NCBI RefSeq assembly: GCF_918797505.1
Contig: NC_092795.1
Coordinates: 7,287,434-7,351,433, forward strand
Direction: 5' to 3'
Length of the DNA stretch: 64,000 nucleotides
DNA from: Bemisia tabaci
Lineage: Eukaryota; Arthropoda; Insecta; Hemiptera; Aleyrodidae
The translations under genes and the position numbers were made by a program. Shown here piece by piece: positions 31,565-42,594 of the stretch. The notes beneath the pieces were generated by a model. The model ran no database searches. It was not told the origin of the DNA and was given only the letters and a program-made list of their open reading frames with translations. Within the stretch, counting starts at the first letter, position 1; every line of letters starts with the position of its first letter.

Positions 31565-34014
31565 TGGCTTAAATGAAACCTTATGATGAGACAAGCCTCC
31601 AGTAAAAATTTTAGCTTGAGTATATGTCTTGTTTCCGAGATACAGCGTTGCAAAGTTGGCATATTTGAGCTTTAAAATTCTCATATTTTTATGGATTTTC
31701 TTCCAAAAACCAACTTCAAAAATGACTTTACAATACTTACACGAGGTGCACACGATAAATTATAATATGAAAAGTCTCCAGTAAGAATTTTGACTCATGC
31801 GTAAGCCTTGTTTTGGCAGTACAACGTTGCTAAGTTTACATTTTTCAGCTTTAAAAAGCTCATTTTTTAAAGTTTCTCATTCACAAACCGCTATTACTGA
31901 AGATCGAACTGTATTTTGGGGCATAGAATCAACAATTAGTGATACTCGTAGATGCATAGTTTAATTTATAAAAGGATACGATAATACAGTGTTGCAAAGT
32001 TTTCAACTTGTATCTGGGAAAATGTCTATTTTGTGTTATTTTATTGAAGACAAGATTGAACAATGTTGATAAGTGATATTGTGAAACAAAGAAATGTGGA
32101 GGACTTTTGTCAATCCTAGGTGAAAATTGGAATTAAAATGGCACTGTTGCCAATTTTATTTAAGTTTCTATTAACATTCCATTATAAAATAAGTTTAAAA
32201 TAAGGATACTTCCAATAATTGTCTGATTTTAAAACGTAATCCAAGTGAATTTATGGCATACAATGAATGGCTCAGCATCAGTGTTGCTTTCAAAATCTAA
32301 AAAATTCTACCTTGCCTTGGTTGTCAATTTTACTTTTTTTTAGGCAGAATGCAAAAATGAACATAAACTATGGAAACGCTCCAGTTTTTTGAGTACAAAT
32401 AAATCTTGATACAGACAATACATTCATTGTTCCTTAAAGAATAGAATATCTTCGACTTAAGAATTACAAATGATGAGAAAATTAAAAAAAAAAAAAATTA
32501 AATAAATAAATCTATAGAAAAAGAAATTAAAAGAATAAAATACTTAAAATTATTAAAATATTGTTGCATGGATTTGTCAAAAATTATTATTTCGGCATAG
32601 CTACTAACTATTTTTTCATTAATAAGTTGTTAAAGTTCCATTTTTGTTGAGGGTTGTCCTCATAGTATTAAGACCTCTGTGTCACAGTGACAGCATTCCG
32701 AAGAGAATAGGACCAGGCTATTGTCATGTTTCATACTTGTATTTCAAAATGGATTTAAGCATTCACATTATGATCTCGGCACTGGATGTAAATTCTTGGT
32801 AGCATTCGCTGACCCCTCCATTCTGATAAAAAATACATCCATCTCCCAGTGAAATATATCTGGAAAAAAGTTGCATTTTCTCAATACGCAACGGTGCAGT
32901 GTCTTGGCAGTGCCAATCATAACAAGCTCATATATGTATAGAGCATGTTGAAAACATATCTTTGATCTAGATGCCTCAAAATAATTGAGATACTTGGTAA
33001 AAGTAAAAAATCGGCAACATGTTGAGGTACTTGCTATATATTTGAAGGCAAGATTATACTCACGTATCAATCGAAACAAATATTTTCACGGAGATTCATA
33101 AATAAATATAAAAAAATCACCAAAGTCTTAACAAATTACCAACAAAAATTAAACAAAATAAAAAAAAGTAAAAAAATTAAATTAGAAGCATCTTTATTTT
33201 AAAATCATTTTATTATTTTTTGTTTGAAAAGAATTATGAATAAACTTGGCAGCAGTATTTTTTCCAAAACCAATCGTTACCTGGGACTGACATCAGCCCT
33301 TGATATTTTGCCTTGATACGAGTTAAGATACCCATTGAAGTCATGTTCAACAAGAAAAAATCATAATCCATACAGAGTTCAAAGTTTTAAGCATGGCAAC
33401 GCTGTATCACCACCGGTCAAAGAATTCTTCTTCAAATACAAACATTCATCTACAGATGACATAAATGGTTGATTTCCTGCCTCAAATCGTGATTAAATTC
33501 TACAAAAGTAGCTTCTTAAACACAGAACTCAAAAATATAGACATTTTTAAAGCTCAAATATATAAACTTTGCAACCCTGTATCATTAAAACTATACTTGC
33601 ATTTTGAGTTAAATTTTAACAAAAGCCTTAGTCTATCATAAAATTGCATCTAAACCCCAAAAGCATATCTTTTAGCCGTCACTAAGTTCGTTTTTAAGTC
33701 AAGAAACTTGATAAAACGAACATTTTTTATAGGTTTTTATGTCAACTTTGCAACGTTGTTTTAACAGAATTAGTAGTATTAATGTTTCAATTGAAATATG
33801 CATTCGATAATAATACTAACATTTGATAAAATGTCACAAAATATCATAAAACATCCAATTGAATCGTTCTGAGAAAATAAGATACCTGAGAATATGAGAA
33901 TTTTAAAGCTCAAATATGCCAACTTTGCAACGCTGTATCTCGGAAACTAGACGTATACTCAAGCTAAAATTTTTACTGGAGGCTTACCTCATCATAAGGT
34001 TTCATTTAAGCCAC
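31565..34014. mobile_element. 2.45-kb fold-back unit with ~125-bp near-identical arms
   Basis: 31565-31690 reads GTGGCTTAAATGAAACC, CCTCCAGTAAAAATTTTAGC, GAGATACAGCGTTGC, CAAAGTTGGCATATTTG. The same text is inverted at 33890-34014 with only about four differences. Weaker copies of the GTTGCAAAGTT / AACTTTGCAAC block lie inside on both sides (about 31825, 31993, 33390, 33575, 33745), in mirrored orientation. The unit is very AT-rich. It contains a small spliced-looking ORF (32768-33064) but no transposase that I can recognise. Confidence 0.6.
32768..32992 (-). CDS. Candidate exon inside the fold-back unit
   Basis: After a pyrimidine-rich acceptor (TTTTTTACTTTTACCAAG), 74 codons plus stop remain open, starting YLNYFEASRSKICF and including a Cys-rich piece (HRCVLRKCNFF). 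The preceding 71-bp intron begins with an ideal donor GTGAGTAT (33063-33062). The upstream exon (ending 33064) has no start codon in phase, so it may be a 5' UTR exon or the gene may be broken. A competing acceptor TTTTTTCCAG near 32868 would give another frame. No family recognised. Confidence 0.3.
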   Translation of the reverse strand, partial: YLNYFEASRSKICFQHALYIYELVMIGTAKTLHRCVLRKCNFFPDIFHWEMDVFFIRMEGSANATKNLHPVPRS

Positions 34015-34278
34015 AAACTGTAATGCAAATTTTTGAGCCTCAAACTGTACATACATTTTTTCATAATTTTTTTTTAAAGTAATCGCATAAATTTCACTCT
34101 ATGAGGAACAAAAAAGGGTTCCCTGTCTCGTAAATTTTAACAATTTCTTTAAGAGTTTATAAAGTCCAAAAAAAAAATAAATGCCTTTAGGGTTGGTATT
34201 ATTCAAATTTCGGTTCCTGTGATTGTTGAAACATTAATTTAAACGGCAATACGTTGCTCTCGTCAAGAGAGGATATTA

Positions 34279-34532
34279 TGGACCGCGTTAGGCAGAAAGG
34301 AACCAAGCCACATCAGCTACTGCCAAATTTAACTGGGCAATTACATTTTTTACAAAAGAGCTTTTGTGCGGACTCCTTTGAAAATTTTAAGGAATTTGCT
34401 TCGTACTACGCAGAAAATTTACTGAAATTTGCACAAAAATCCGCACAACCGTTTTCATGTAAAAAATTAAATTGCCCAGTTAAATTTGGCAATAGATGAT
34501 GTGGCTTGGTTCCTTTCTGCTAAACGCGGTAC
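34279..34532. mobile_element. MITE, TGGACCGCGTTAGGCAG family
   Basis: 254 bp, TGGACCGCGTTAGGCAGAAA to TTTCTGCTAAACGCGGTAC, with GGAACCAAGCCACAT inverted subterminally and an inner AAATTTAACTGGGCAATT pair. This is the best-preserved arm sequence of the family. An 81-codon plus frame is incidental. Confidence 0.75.
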
Positions 34533-34867
34533 AAATAAAAACAAACAAATCGGATGGTTATCCGGATACAAGGCACCTGCTCGAAATTTTCTAATTGCCT
34601 GCGTGCGGTATCTTTACGGTTATGAGCCGCCTCTCGACGTTACTCCATCTAATTTCGTCGAAATTTAAATTCCGCAACTTTTACGGAAGCGGGCCTTGAA
34701 TAGGCAGAGCGGCCGGGATTCTGTGCATAAAATAAATATAAAAGAGCGATAACCCAGAATAAATGCGAATTCGGAGCCCATTTTAGTCAAATCGCACTAT
34801 AAAGAATCGACGCGAAATTATTTACGACCGCGAACCGCGCAAGGTTGATGTTCTAGATCCACTTATT

Positions 34868-35123
34868 CTGCCGCACTAAGGAAAAACACCGTAAGAGCCT
34901 TCGGACGTCACCAGATTTCCTTTACTATAAACTGAATTTAATCGAAAAATTTTCAGTTTTCTTTTTTCTTTTTTTCAGATAATTTTGTTCGCAATTTGAA
35001 CATAAATATCCGAAAATTTCACTGAAAAATATGCATAACTTTCCTGAAAAATAACTGTTTTATCCGGAGAGATTTGGCAACTCTCGAATGCTCATACGGC
35101 GTTCTTCCTTATTAGCATGACAG
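34868..35123. mobile_element. MITE, CTGCCGTGCTAAGG family, TSD TATT
   Basis: 256 bp. Left CTGCCGCACTAAGG; right TTCCTTATTAGCATGACAG (a small insertion within the right terminus). TATT flanks both ends. Interior as in other copies. Confidence 0.75.
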
Positions 35124-35218
35124 TATTCCTGATTCGACGATTTTGGCCGATATTGCCGATAGCGCCAGAATTCTCGTGCACTCTCTTTGGGGGAAAAGGA
35201 GAAGAATGAACAGGAATA

Positions 35219-35471
35219 CTGCGGTGCTAAGGAGGAACGCCGTATGAGCCTTCAGACGTTGCCAAGTTTCCTCCGATAAAAACCGAAATTACTGGGGAAA
35301 TTGTGAATATTATTTTCCAAAATTTTTAGACGATTTTGTACGCACTTTAATCTAAAATATCTGAAAATTTCAAGTAGAGATATGCATGAAAAATGTCAAA
35401 AATACATTTTTTATCAACGGAAATTTGGCAAAACTTGCATGTTCATACGGTGTTCTACCTTAGCACGGCAG
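35219..35471. mobile_element. MITE, CTGCCGTGCTAAGG family, TSD AATA
   Basis: 253 bp, CTGCGGTGCTAAGG to CCTTAGCACGGCAG, flanked by AATA on both sides. It lies 95 bp from the previous copy, in a local cluster. Confidence 0.85.
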
Positions 35472-35487
35472 AATAGAGGATGAATAA

Positions 35488-35905
35488 GAAACTGAGAGGG
35501 AAAACGTAAAATTTATGAGTTTAGTTTTATGACGAATTCTAGAAAAATTAAACGGACAATGGCCGAATTCCGGCTTTTTTGCGACTAAATTTTTATTGAT
35601 ACAGTGCAATTTTAGGACGCCTCGTGAAACTTTCTCGACTTGAAAACTTCGTAAAATTACCTGAAAAATGAGAATTCTTGAGCACCCCAATCGAGAGAAT
35701 AGAAAGAGAGGGAGGAGAGGAGAAATTAGAAGAAGAGGTGGGGAAAGTAAAGTTCATGAGTCCATTTACAAGACAGAGCTTAACAAAATTGGAAAGGAAA
35801 TGGCTCGATTTCGGCTTATTCGAGGCAAATTTCATTCGAAATCCAACATTTCTGGACGCCTCGTGTTACTTTCTTAGCCGGAAAATTCTCATTAAATTCT
35901 TTTTA
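35488..35905 (+). repeat. Two degenerate tandem units, ~240 bp apart
   Basis: GGGAAAACGTAAAATTTATGAG...TGGCCGAATTCCGGCTTTTT...GGACGCCTCGTGAAACTTTC is echoed at 35735-35905 by GGGGAAAGTAAAGTTCATGAG...TGGCTCGATTTCGGCTTATT...GGACGCCTCGTGTTACTTTC. The overlapping frames on both strands follow from this duplication. Confidence 0.5.
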
Positions 35906-36039
35906 CAACGTATAATGTTTTATTTACTTTTTATTCTTATTAACTGGTCCTCTTCTCCTGTATTTACAAAGAGCAAAGTCGATGCAATGAAAGGAATCAA
36001 CTACATATACGTGCATATTTTCGCTTAAAATTTGCAGAT

Positions 36040-36187
36040 ATTTTAGATTAAACTGCGAACAAAATTGTCTGAAAAATTGGAGAGAAAATATTCAGAATTT
36101 TCCCGGTAAATTAGTTTTTCATTGAAGAACATACGGTTACGGCTAAATGCTCATACGGCGCGGCGTTCTTCCCTATAGCAAGGCAGA
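36040..36187. mobile_element. CTGCCGTGCTAAGG MITE, right half only
   Basis: From TTAGATTAAACTGCGAACAA to GGCGTTCTTCCCTATAGCAA, matching the right half of the family with a local CGG duplication before the terminus. The left half is absent. Confidence 0.55.
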
Positions 36188-36511
36188 ACTGACAGTGACA
36201 ACTAATATTATGCTTCACCCGCTACCGGATCAACAAAATGATGCAGACAAACTGTGTCATCGAGAGTTTCGGACATCCTCACCGGCTGAAAGCACTTAAT
36301 TGGAATTTATAAGGAACTTTGGCATAAAACTGCATTTTTGCGGAGGCATTAGGAGCAACAGCTTTGCGCCAGCCATTATAATTTTCCTCTCCTCGCACCA
36401 TAAATTAAAATAAGTCGGATCTTTTCAGCGCCAAAAATTAACACCGGATTGTGTCGCGTTGGGCGCCTCGCAAAAATCGGAGTCTTAGAATGCCTTTCAT
36501 TCTTTCAATTC

Positions 36512-36664
36512 CAGTGGCGAAGCAATGATCGATATTTCCCCATTTGAAGCTATGGTAGAGAATCGATTATTGAGGAGTTCGTTGCGAACATCCTGTTCAT
36601 CGATCCTTTTCCACAGGTTTAAATGGCAGATCAATCGATATATCGCAAAGAACGCCACGCCACT
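36512..36664. mobile_element. hAT-like MITE, CAGTGGCG family
   Basis: 153 bp, CAGTGGCGAAGC to GCCACGCCACTG. The interior matches the family, with a slightly shortened left arm. Flanking octamers do not match, so the duplication is lost or the left end is altered. Confidence 0.65.
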
Positions 36665-37151
36665 GATCTTAAGCCGGAGCCTTGGAGGCTGGACGGTTAT
36701 TACCGAACCCGCAGCCACAGAGCTACTTCGCTGTTGTTTGAAAATTCTTGCCTCAGTGTGCGGTTCAAACAGTTTTATTTAATTAAGGAAGAATCTTATT
36801 TTTTCTGTATTTACGATAGGCTAGTGTGGTTTTTGCGAGCTTTCGGAGAGGAATGAAGGTGACCGCTAGGGCCAACTAGTTTCACCAGCATCGCCGCACA
36901 GTGTAACGAACTGTTGGGTGAGATTGGCTATACAACTTTTGACTGAAAGTGCAAATTATGTATATTGCCTCTTGTTAATTTCGAAAAAACTTGGAACAGA
37001 AAATGTTATGAGCAAATTGATGACTTCATACATAAACTCCTACGTTTCATAAAAATACATATCTACATAATCTATTGAAATTCCCGTATCATGTCCGACT
37101 TTTCCCATTTCGACTTACCGTGCGGTGCTTCGAAAGAATGTTCACTTTTTT

Positions 37152-37498
37152 CATAGGAATGGATTCCAATGGTAGAATGTGCTGAAAACACAGCAAACTT
37201 AGAATTTAGAGTTATTGGTAATTATCGTGGCCTACGACAAAATTGGGATGAATTTCGGCAGGAGGAAAGACGCAGACGGCACGCGTGGATTAGAGGGATC
37301 AAATTTTTTACCAAGAATTATTTACCGAGAGGTTTTAATTTATTGCTCGCAACCACACTCGCTCTTTCAATGGTGCCACATCAAAATTCCATGGCGCAAA
37401 AACAAACATGCATCATTAAGAAAAATTCAACACACAGGTGGTACATTCAAATACAAAATACAATTTCCACATTATTTTTACGTTGTATTATTTGACAA
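37152..37498 (+). CDS. Candidate exon, unassigned
   Basis: A good acceptor (CACTTTTTTCATAG, ending 37156) is followed in phase by EWIPMVECAENTANLEF, GNYRGLRQNWDEFRQEERRR and then increasingly hydrophobic sequence to a stop at 37495. The first 50 residues have balanced composition; the rest may be intron read-through, since a weak donor (GAGAG|GTTTTA) lies near 37332. No family recognised. Confidence 0.28.
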
Positions 37499-37529
37499 AC
37501 TGTGATTACATTAGCTCTTCGGACTTGGA

Positions 37530-37675
37530 TTTGGACTACATTTTCCAATATGGAACTACTATTGTAAGCTCATTTTTATATAACCTAAAGTAACGTATGT
37601 CTCCTGAAGGGAAGCGATTGCTCTGTGGATGAACCAGAAATAATAGTTCCCATGATTACAAAATTAAGTTGATTT
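37530..37675. mobile_element. MITE, TTGGAC-TGCATTTTGCAA family, diverged
   Basis: TTTGGACTACATTTTCCAAT with TGGAACTACTATT at the left is mirrored by AATAATAGTTCCCATGATTA CAAAAT at the right. About 145 bp. Confidence 0.5.
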
Positions 37676-38756
37676 AAGAATGGCAAGATTAATATTTGGC
37701 GAGGTTGCTGATGGCCTCGTCCTTTATTCTTCTCTTTTAGTAAGGCAAAACGGAGGGAAAGAAGACGGTTCCTTTTTCATAATACAGAACCGTTATAAAA
37801 AGTAATTCGTTTATAGAAAGTATCATATTGTATTTTTTTCTTCTTCAAGAAATGAGCCCATACAAAAAGAGGCCCTGAAATAAAAGAAGGAAGGAATCTA
37901 CAAATATCTACCGACAATCTATTTCTTCGGACATCGTGATTATAAATTAATATTCGGGAAGAAACCACAATGCTATGATTTTCGCAGCAATATGACCATC
38001 GAATAGATTTTTTACGAGAAACGATTTCCCTAGTTTGTCAGATTCTTTCGATTTATATCAAAATACAATCAATTAGCCATTTCTCGCAGGATTTCCTCCT
38101 CTTAATATATGCAAACAATGTTCTCGAAAGACAATAAAACCCGAAGAGAAAATAACAAACGACGAAGGGATAAAACTAATAGAGGTCATTCAATTTTTAC
38201 GACTTTCAACACTTGATGTTCCCACCTGCTCCATGACGTCAAGATGGCTGTATACTTTCCAAACATAATCACGCGAACACTCTGTCACGCACTAAAAACA
38301 CCCAAAATAAAATACCATTTGCCTTTCATTTAATTTGGCATTTAATTTCAACAACAATTTTTCAATATCTTCCATACCTATTTCCCTACAATTCTACGAA
38401 ATCCTTCGAATAACTAGAAAATACATTTCGCGCGCTATGATAGGTGAAGAAGAAAGTAGAAAGTACAGAGAGAGAAATAAGTAGGAATATAAGTAAAATA
38501 GTAGAAAATTATTTGTTCCCACCTGATTGTCATATTTTTTTTCTTAAATCTTACTGAAGATGGGATAGGTAATCCCGAAATACATTCAAGTACTTATCAA
38601 GTATAAATCCTAACACATAAACAATGCAAGTTTTTTGTACTTTCTTCTTATTCATCCTTTGAAATATTTCACGAGAAATTTCAAGATTTTATTGAAAAAT
38701 CGCAATCCTGAGCGTGGAATCGATCATCGGCAGAGGCGGACTTCGCAACCGGGCAT
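37676..38756. other. Gene-free stretch
   Basis: Contains a purine-rich patch at 38447-38515. No gene or element was supported. Confidence 0.35.
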
Positions 38757-38760
38757 CATG

Positions 38761-39014
38761 CTGCCGTGCTAAGGAAAAACGTCGTATGAGCACTCGAGAG
38801 TTGCCAAATTTCCTTCGATAAAATGTTTATTTTTGAGGAGAGTTATGAATAGTTTTCCTTTATATTTTGAGAATTTTTAGGTAAAATTTCGAACTAAATT
38901 ATCTGAAAAATTGAGAGAAAAATATTCATAAATTTACCAGGAAATTCGCGTGTTATCAATCGCGTTTATTGGCAACGCCTGAGGGATGATACGGCGTTTT
39001 TCCTTAGCACGGTA
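38761..39014. mobile_element. MITE, CTGCCGTGCTAAGG family, TSD CATG
   Basis: 254 bp with exact family left terminus CTGCCGTGCTAAGG and right terminus CCTTAGCACGGTAG; CATG on both sides (38757-38760, 39015-39018). Reference-quality copy. Confidence 0.9.
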
Positions 39015-39018
39015 GCAT

Positions 39019-39312
39019 GGTACATGACACTGCGCTAGGCGGAAAGCGTGTAACTGTGACGAAGATCCCTGAGTACATAGGTGGTTTCGGCTTAGGACGG
39101 CAGGACAATAGACACTATTTTATCGGTTCGATAGGGATCTGGACGCGCGCGCGGGAAGGCGAAGGAGCTATGGGCGGCCCGACGCGTAAGCTGTGGAAAG
39201 AGGTGGTCGACTCTTCAAAGAGCTTCTGGGAAGTTTCCGCTCCTGGCTTACATGTTACCGTTAGCACTCCCGTCCATAGTCGTAAAAACACGCCGGGATC
39301 TTATTTGAGGTG
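39019..39312 (+). other. GC-rich open frame, unassigned
   Basis: A 98-codon plus frame begins inside the preceding MITE's duplication, so its ATG is not trustworthy. The rest (PEYIGGFGLGRQDNRHYFIG) is of plausible composition and ends near a possible donor (TTTGAG|GTGACG). No recognised domain. It could be a mobile-element relic or exon. Confidence 0.2.
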
Positions 39313-39389
39313 ACGGGTGAGTTGCGCATGTTGCAGGTGTCGAGAAGTTAAATGAACCGTTGCAAACTTCAGCTAGAGCGAAAAGAAAA

Positions 39390-39500
39390 ATTGGACCTAG
39401 TTTATCACAAAGGAACCAACCCACATTTTCGAAAAAATTGAGATGAGAATTTCGAAAATTGTTAAACGTTGCATGGCGCTTGGAATACTTCGGCCGGAAG
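39390..39500. mobile_element. Left-end fragment of TGGAC MITE joined to a fold-back fragment
   Basis: TTGGACCTAGTTTATCAC, AAAGGAACCAACCCACATTT matches the left end of the TGGACCGCG family, then breaks into GCATGGCGCTTGGAATACTT CGGCCGGAAGGTGA, which matches the fold-back at 42.2-42.4 kb. A composite junction. Confidence 0.4.
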
Positions 39501-39534
39501 GTGAGGACTTGCTGACATTTCACGTTTCTTTCAA

Positions 39535-40085
39535 TGGACAACTAGACAAGGTACGAATTTCAGCATTCTGATACATGCTTTTTAGCCGAAATTTCACGTA
39601 GAACACGATGCGTACAACGAAAATGATTAAAATCAACTCCTTACGTAGATATTCAATAATGTTTGACGCGTAAATTCAAACCTCCCGCTCATGAAAACTC
39701 AATGCTCTACGTGATTCACATCGCTCGCTAAACGTCTATCATGACAGCTCTGCGATATAAAAACCTGGCAACCTCAATCTTGACGCTTTGGCTCAGCTTA
39801 GCAAATTGCTTATAGTTTGAACAACACATGGTAGGAAATGTACATTACTCGATTGAGAAGCATTGCTGAAACCGTTGTAGTGCGCGATTTGACTCACGTA
39901 GATTTTTGAGTTTCTTGTGAGCGGGCAGTTGAAATTCCTCGTGACAAATGTGAAATAAAAACGTTAATATCTTCGTTAGGAGTTGGTTTCAGTCATTTTC
40001 GTTGTGCGAATTGTGTTTTACGTGAAATTTTGGTTAAGAAACTTGTATCAGATTGCTTAAATTCGTACCTTGTCTAGTGGTCCAT
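39535..40085. mobile_element. ~550-bp element with ~180-bp inverted arms
   Basis: The left arm from TGGACAACTAGACAAGGTAC, through TTTCACGTAGAACAC and AACGAAAATGATTAAAATCA, is inverted from GTACCTTGTCTAGTGGTCCA back to about 39900. The centre is about 180 bp. A lone right arm of the same family is at 48041-48236. No coding capacity; duplication ambiguous. Confidence 0.65.
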
Positions 40086-40344
40086 TCTTCAGATAATTTA
40101 CTTCCTCGTGTGTAGAGTACCTGTATAGCGAGAGTATAGACAGATGTGAAACTCCGGAAATCCATCAGGCCTTCACCGATGCTTCCGCGAATAAAGTTAG
40201 GGCCCAGAAATGCAGCCAACCTATGAATTTCAATCATCCAGAGCGATTTATTAAAACAATTACTACGAACCATCGTTTATAAAGCACGTATCTGACTTAG
40301 TTTTTGCATAAATTTACTCATTTTTGCGGAAGAACGCTTATTTA

Positions 40345-41309
40345 CGAGGTCTGTTAGATTAGAAACCGGATTTTAGTCATAACTAGCCTATTGTGCGTCC
40401 GAATTAGGTTTTCTTGATCTTTCCTGATAGCTGGAAATATACTTAAGAACACTACGTTCACAAATTTGAAAAATCTTAATTAGCTTCGTTGGTATGTGGC
40501 TTCAAGTACGGCAACCTCATGGGTGTTTTGCGATTTTTATGTTTGACCGAACTTGTCTCTCTTTCTTCGGTCTTGCACTACATTTTTCAATCCACAAGGA
40601 TGATTGGAGTTTCGTCTCAGTATCATAGCCGTACACTCAAGTATTATCACCGAAAATTATCCTATCCACGAATTTACGATCATTGTTAGAACGTTCAAGC
40701 AGCTATAGGTAAATTAACATTTGGTTGGATTTTGTTCAACGGACAACGGACAACAATCAAAGGGCAAGTGTACCTGAAACTCGATGCATGTTTACATATA
40801 TCAAAATTGTATGTACAGAGCCTTCAGAAATATAACACCGTTCAGCAAGCTCGAAACGACCATTTTCGAGACTTTTGCCCGCACTTCTTCCACGTGACAA
40901 ATGTTAGTTGCCGTTGATGGTCGATTCCCATGCTCCTCATCTTCAACGAACTCCTGACCAGTTTTGAATCGTTTAACCCACTCAAAATAGTGAGAACAAC
41001 TCATATAATGATCTTGGTAGACTTTACTTAGCATACCAAAAGTTTCGGTACAAGGTATACCGAGCTTTAAACAAAATTTAATGTTAAATCTTTGCTCTGT
41101 CAGTGATCGCATGATGAAAATCGCAGAACCCACCTGACTTCATCGTATTCAAGATGACACAGAATAAACACAGATCAAAATAAACAAAATTTGTGAACGT
41201 AGCGTTCTTTAATACGTTATCAGCTATCAGAAAAGTCCAAGAAAACCTAATTCGGACGCACATTAAGCTAGTTATGACCAAAATCCGGTTTCTAATCTAA
41301 CAGACCTCG
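40345..41309 (-). mobile_element. mariner-like element, internally deleted, TA-flanked
   Basis: 965 bp. CGAGGTCTGTTAGATTAG at the left is inverted as CTAATCTAACAGACCTCG at the right, with inverted similarity running about 90 bp inward (CGGATTTT, TTAGGTTTTCTTG). TA lies outside each end (40343-40344, 41310-41311). Termini of CGAGGTCTGTT type and TA duplication are characteristic of Tc1/mariner. A full mariner is about 1.3 kb, so roughly a quarter is missing. It carries the transposase fragment described separately. Confidence 0.85.
40801..41133 (-). pseudogene. mariner transposase N-terminal fragment
   Basis: Minus-strand reading gives EQRFNIKFCLKLGIPCTETF, then HYFEWVKRFKTGQEFVEDEE and HGNRPSTATNICHVEEVRAK. 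This is the paired helix-turn-helix DNA-binding start of mariner-family transposases, including the conserved WxxRFKxG and GRP(S/T)T-type linker (here GNRPST). After about residue 90 the match stops and the frame ends, so the catalytic D,D(34)D domain is lost. It cannot catalyse transposition, but the element's ends are intact enough to be moved by a related enzyme. Confidence 0.8.
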
Positions 41310-41555
41310 TATGTACACCCTTAGCCATCGTGGTTAGAATTGGAATCTGCAGACTGGCAGTTAAATTTTGTGCGTTAGAAGTTGGTTAGAAGGGTGGCTG
41401 CACTTTTGGGCCCTAAGCCCTCCATGAAGCTATCTGTCCATACTCTCGCTATACAGGTACTCTACTCGTGTGCACTACTGGGTTGAGACATGCGCTTCCA
41501 GTTGGCAACGCTGTTTGGCGGGCAGTTCAAATCAATCTGAATTACGTATTCATGA

Positions 41556-41910
41556 ATAGAGACGCGCTCGCCCGCGATAAATCTCTCGGAAATTGATATT
41601 AATCCCTGTTGGTCGAAACTGTCACGACCAGAGATGGCGAAGCAGGCACCGGCTCGGGCACTTTTTAGCCGTCGCCGGCGTCTCCGGCCTGTTATTGCTT
41701 ATTAACGACAATTAATTTGAGTTTTCCCCCGCGTTTTTGCTGCTTGTCAGGAGCTCCGGTGTCTCTCAGGCATCGTGATTCCACGCGCCGCGTGCCTCGC
41801 GCTCATGGCTACTCTCTCGCTTACCGAGAAGCTCTTGGCTCCATTATTGATACCCTCATCAGGGATGTTTCTCCTGGCCCCGCGAGCTTAACAAGAAAAA
41901 TCACCTGATT
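41556..41910. promoter_or_regulatory. GC/ATTA-mixed block, possible conserved non-coding element
   Basis: A mix of CpG-rich words and homeodomain-type cores (TTATTGCTTATTAACGACAA TTAATTTGAG at about 41692-41721). No repeat relatives elsewhere in the window. This texture is common in insect developmental enhancers, but I have no conservation evidence. A 63-codon frame at 41717-41908 is not supported as coding. Confidence 0.2.
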
Positions 41911-42061
41911 CCATTTCGCGCATTAGATTACTAGGGCTCTCCACGACGAGGACTTGTGAGGATGCCAGCTCTGAAAGGGAATCGAGAAATCGTCACCTTC
42001 CGGTCAAAGTATCACAAGCGTCGTTTCAAAAAAAAAACTTTTAAAAATCCTTGTAATCATA

Positions 42062-42594
42062 CTTTGATGATTTTAGAGACTTGAACGCTGCAGTAAGAAA
42101 GTAGCGGGGGATAATCCCATTGAAAAAAGTGTTCGTGGATTCTCCCAATTAGAAGCTTTAGAGTTAGGTGTTATCTGTGTGATTTCGTCACCTCCCGGCC
42201 AAAGTATCACAAGCGCCATGCGACGTTTCAAAATTTCTGCCATTTTATTTTTTTACAGAGAAATGGTTGGTTGAATCTGTTTGGAAGTTTCACTGATTTT
42301 ATCGGCAGCACAAAGATAATTCGGTGCAATTTTCGGACAGCTTCGTCAGACAATATCTCTGTAAAAAAATAAAAGACGGCAGAAATTTTTAGACGTCGCA
42401 TGGCGCTTGTGATACTTTGGCCGGGAGGTGACGAAATCACACAGATAACACCTCTAACTCTAAAACTTCTAATTGGGAGAATCCACGAACACTTTTTTCA
42501 ATGAGATTTTCCCCCGCTACTTTCTTATTTCAGCGTTTAAAGTCTCTAAAATCATCAAAGAATATTCTTTGATGATTTTAGAGACTTTAAACGC
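42062..42594. mobile_element. Large fold-back with a third partial arm
   Basis: 42062-42240 (CTTTGATGATTTTAGAGACT, GTAGCGGGGGATAATC, GTGTTCGTGGATTCTCCC, ATTTCGTCACCTCCCGGCC) is inverted from 42365 to 42560 almost throughout. Immediately after, CTTTGATGATTTTAGAGACT (42568-42594) repeats the left-arm start in direct orientation. A truncated TCACCTTCCGGTCAAAG block precedes it at 41990. Non-coding. A T run of about 22 follows at 42644. Confidence 0.7.

Noticed and set aside
42183..42440. Minus-strand frame of 70 codons in the fold-back centre
   Set aside because: It spans the loop and both arms of an inverted repeat, so it is unlikely to be a gene.
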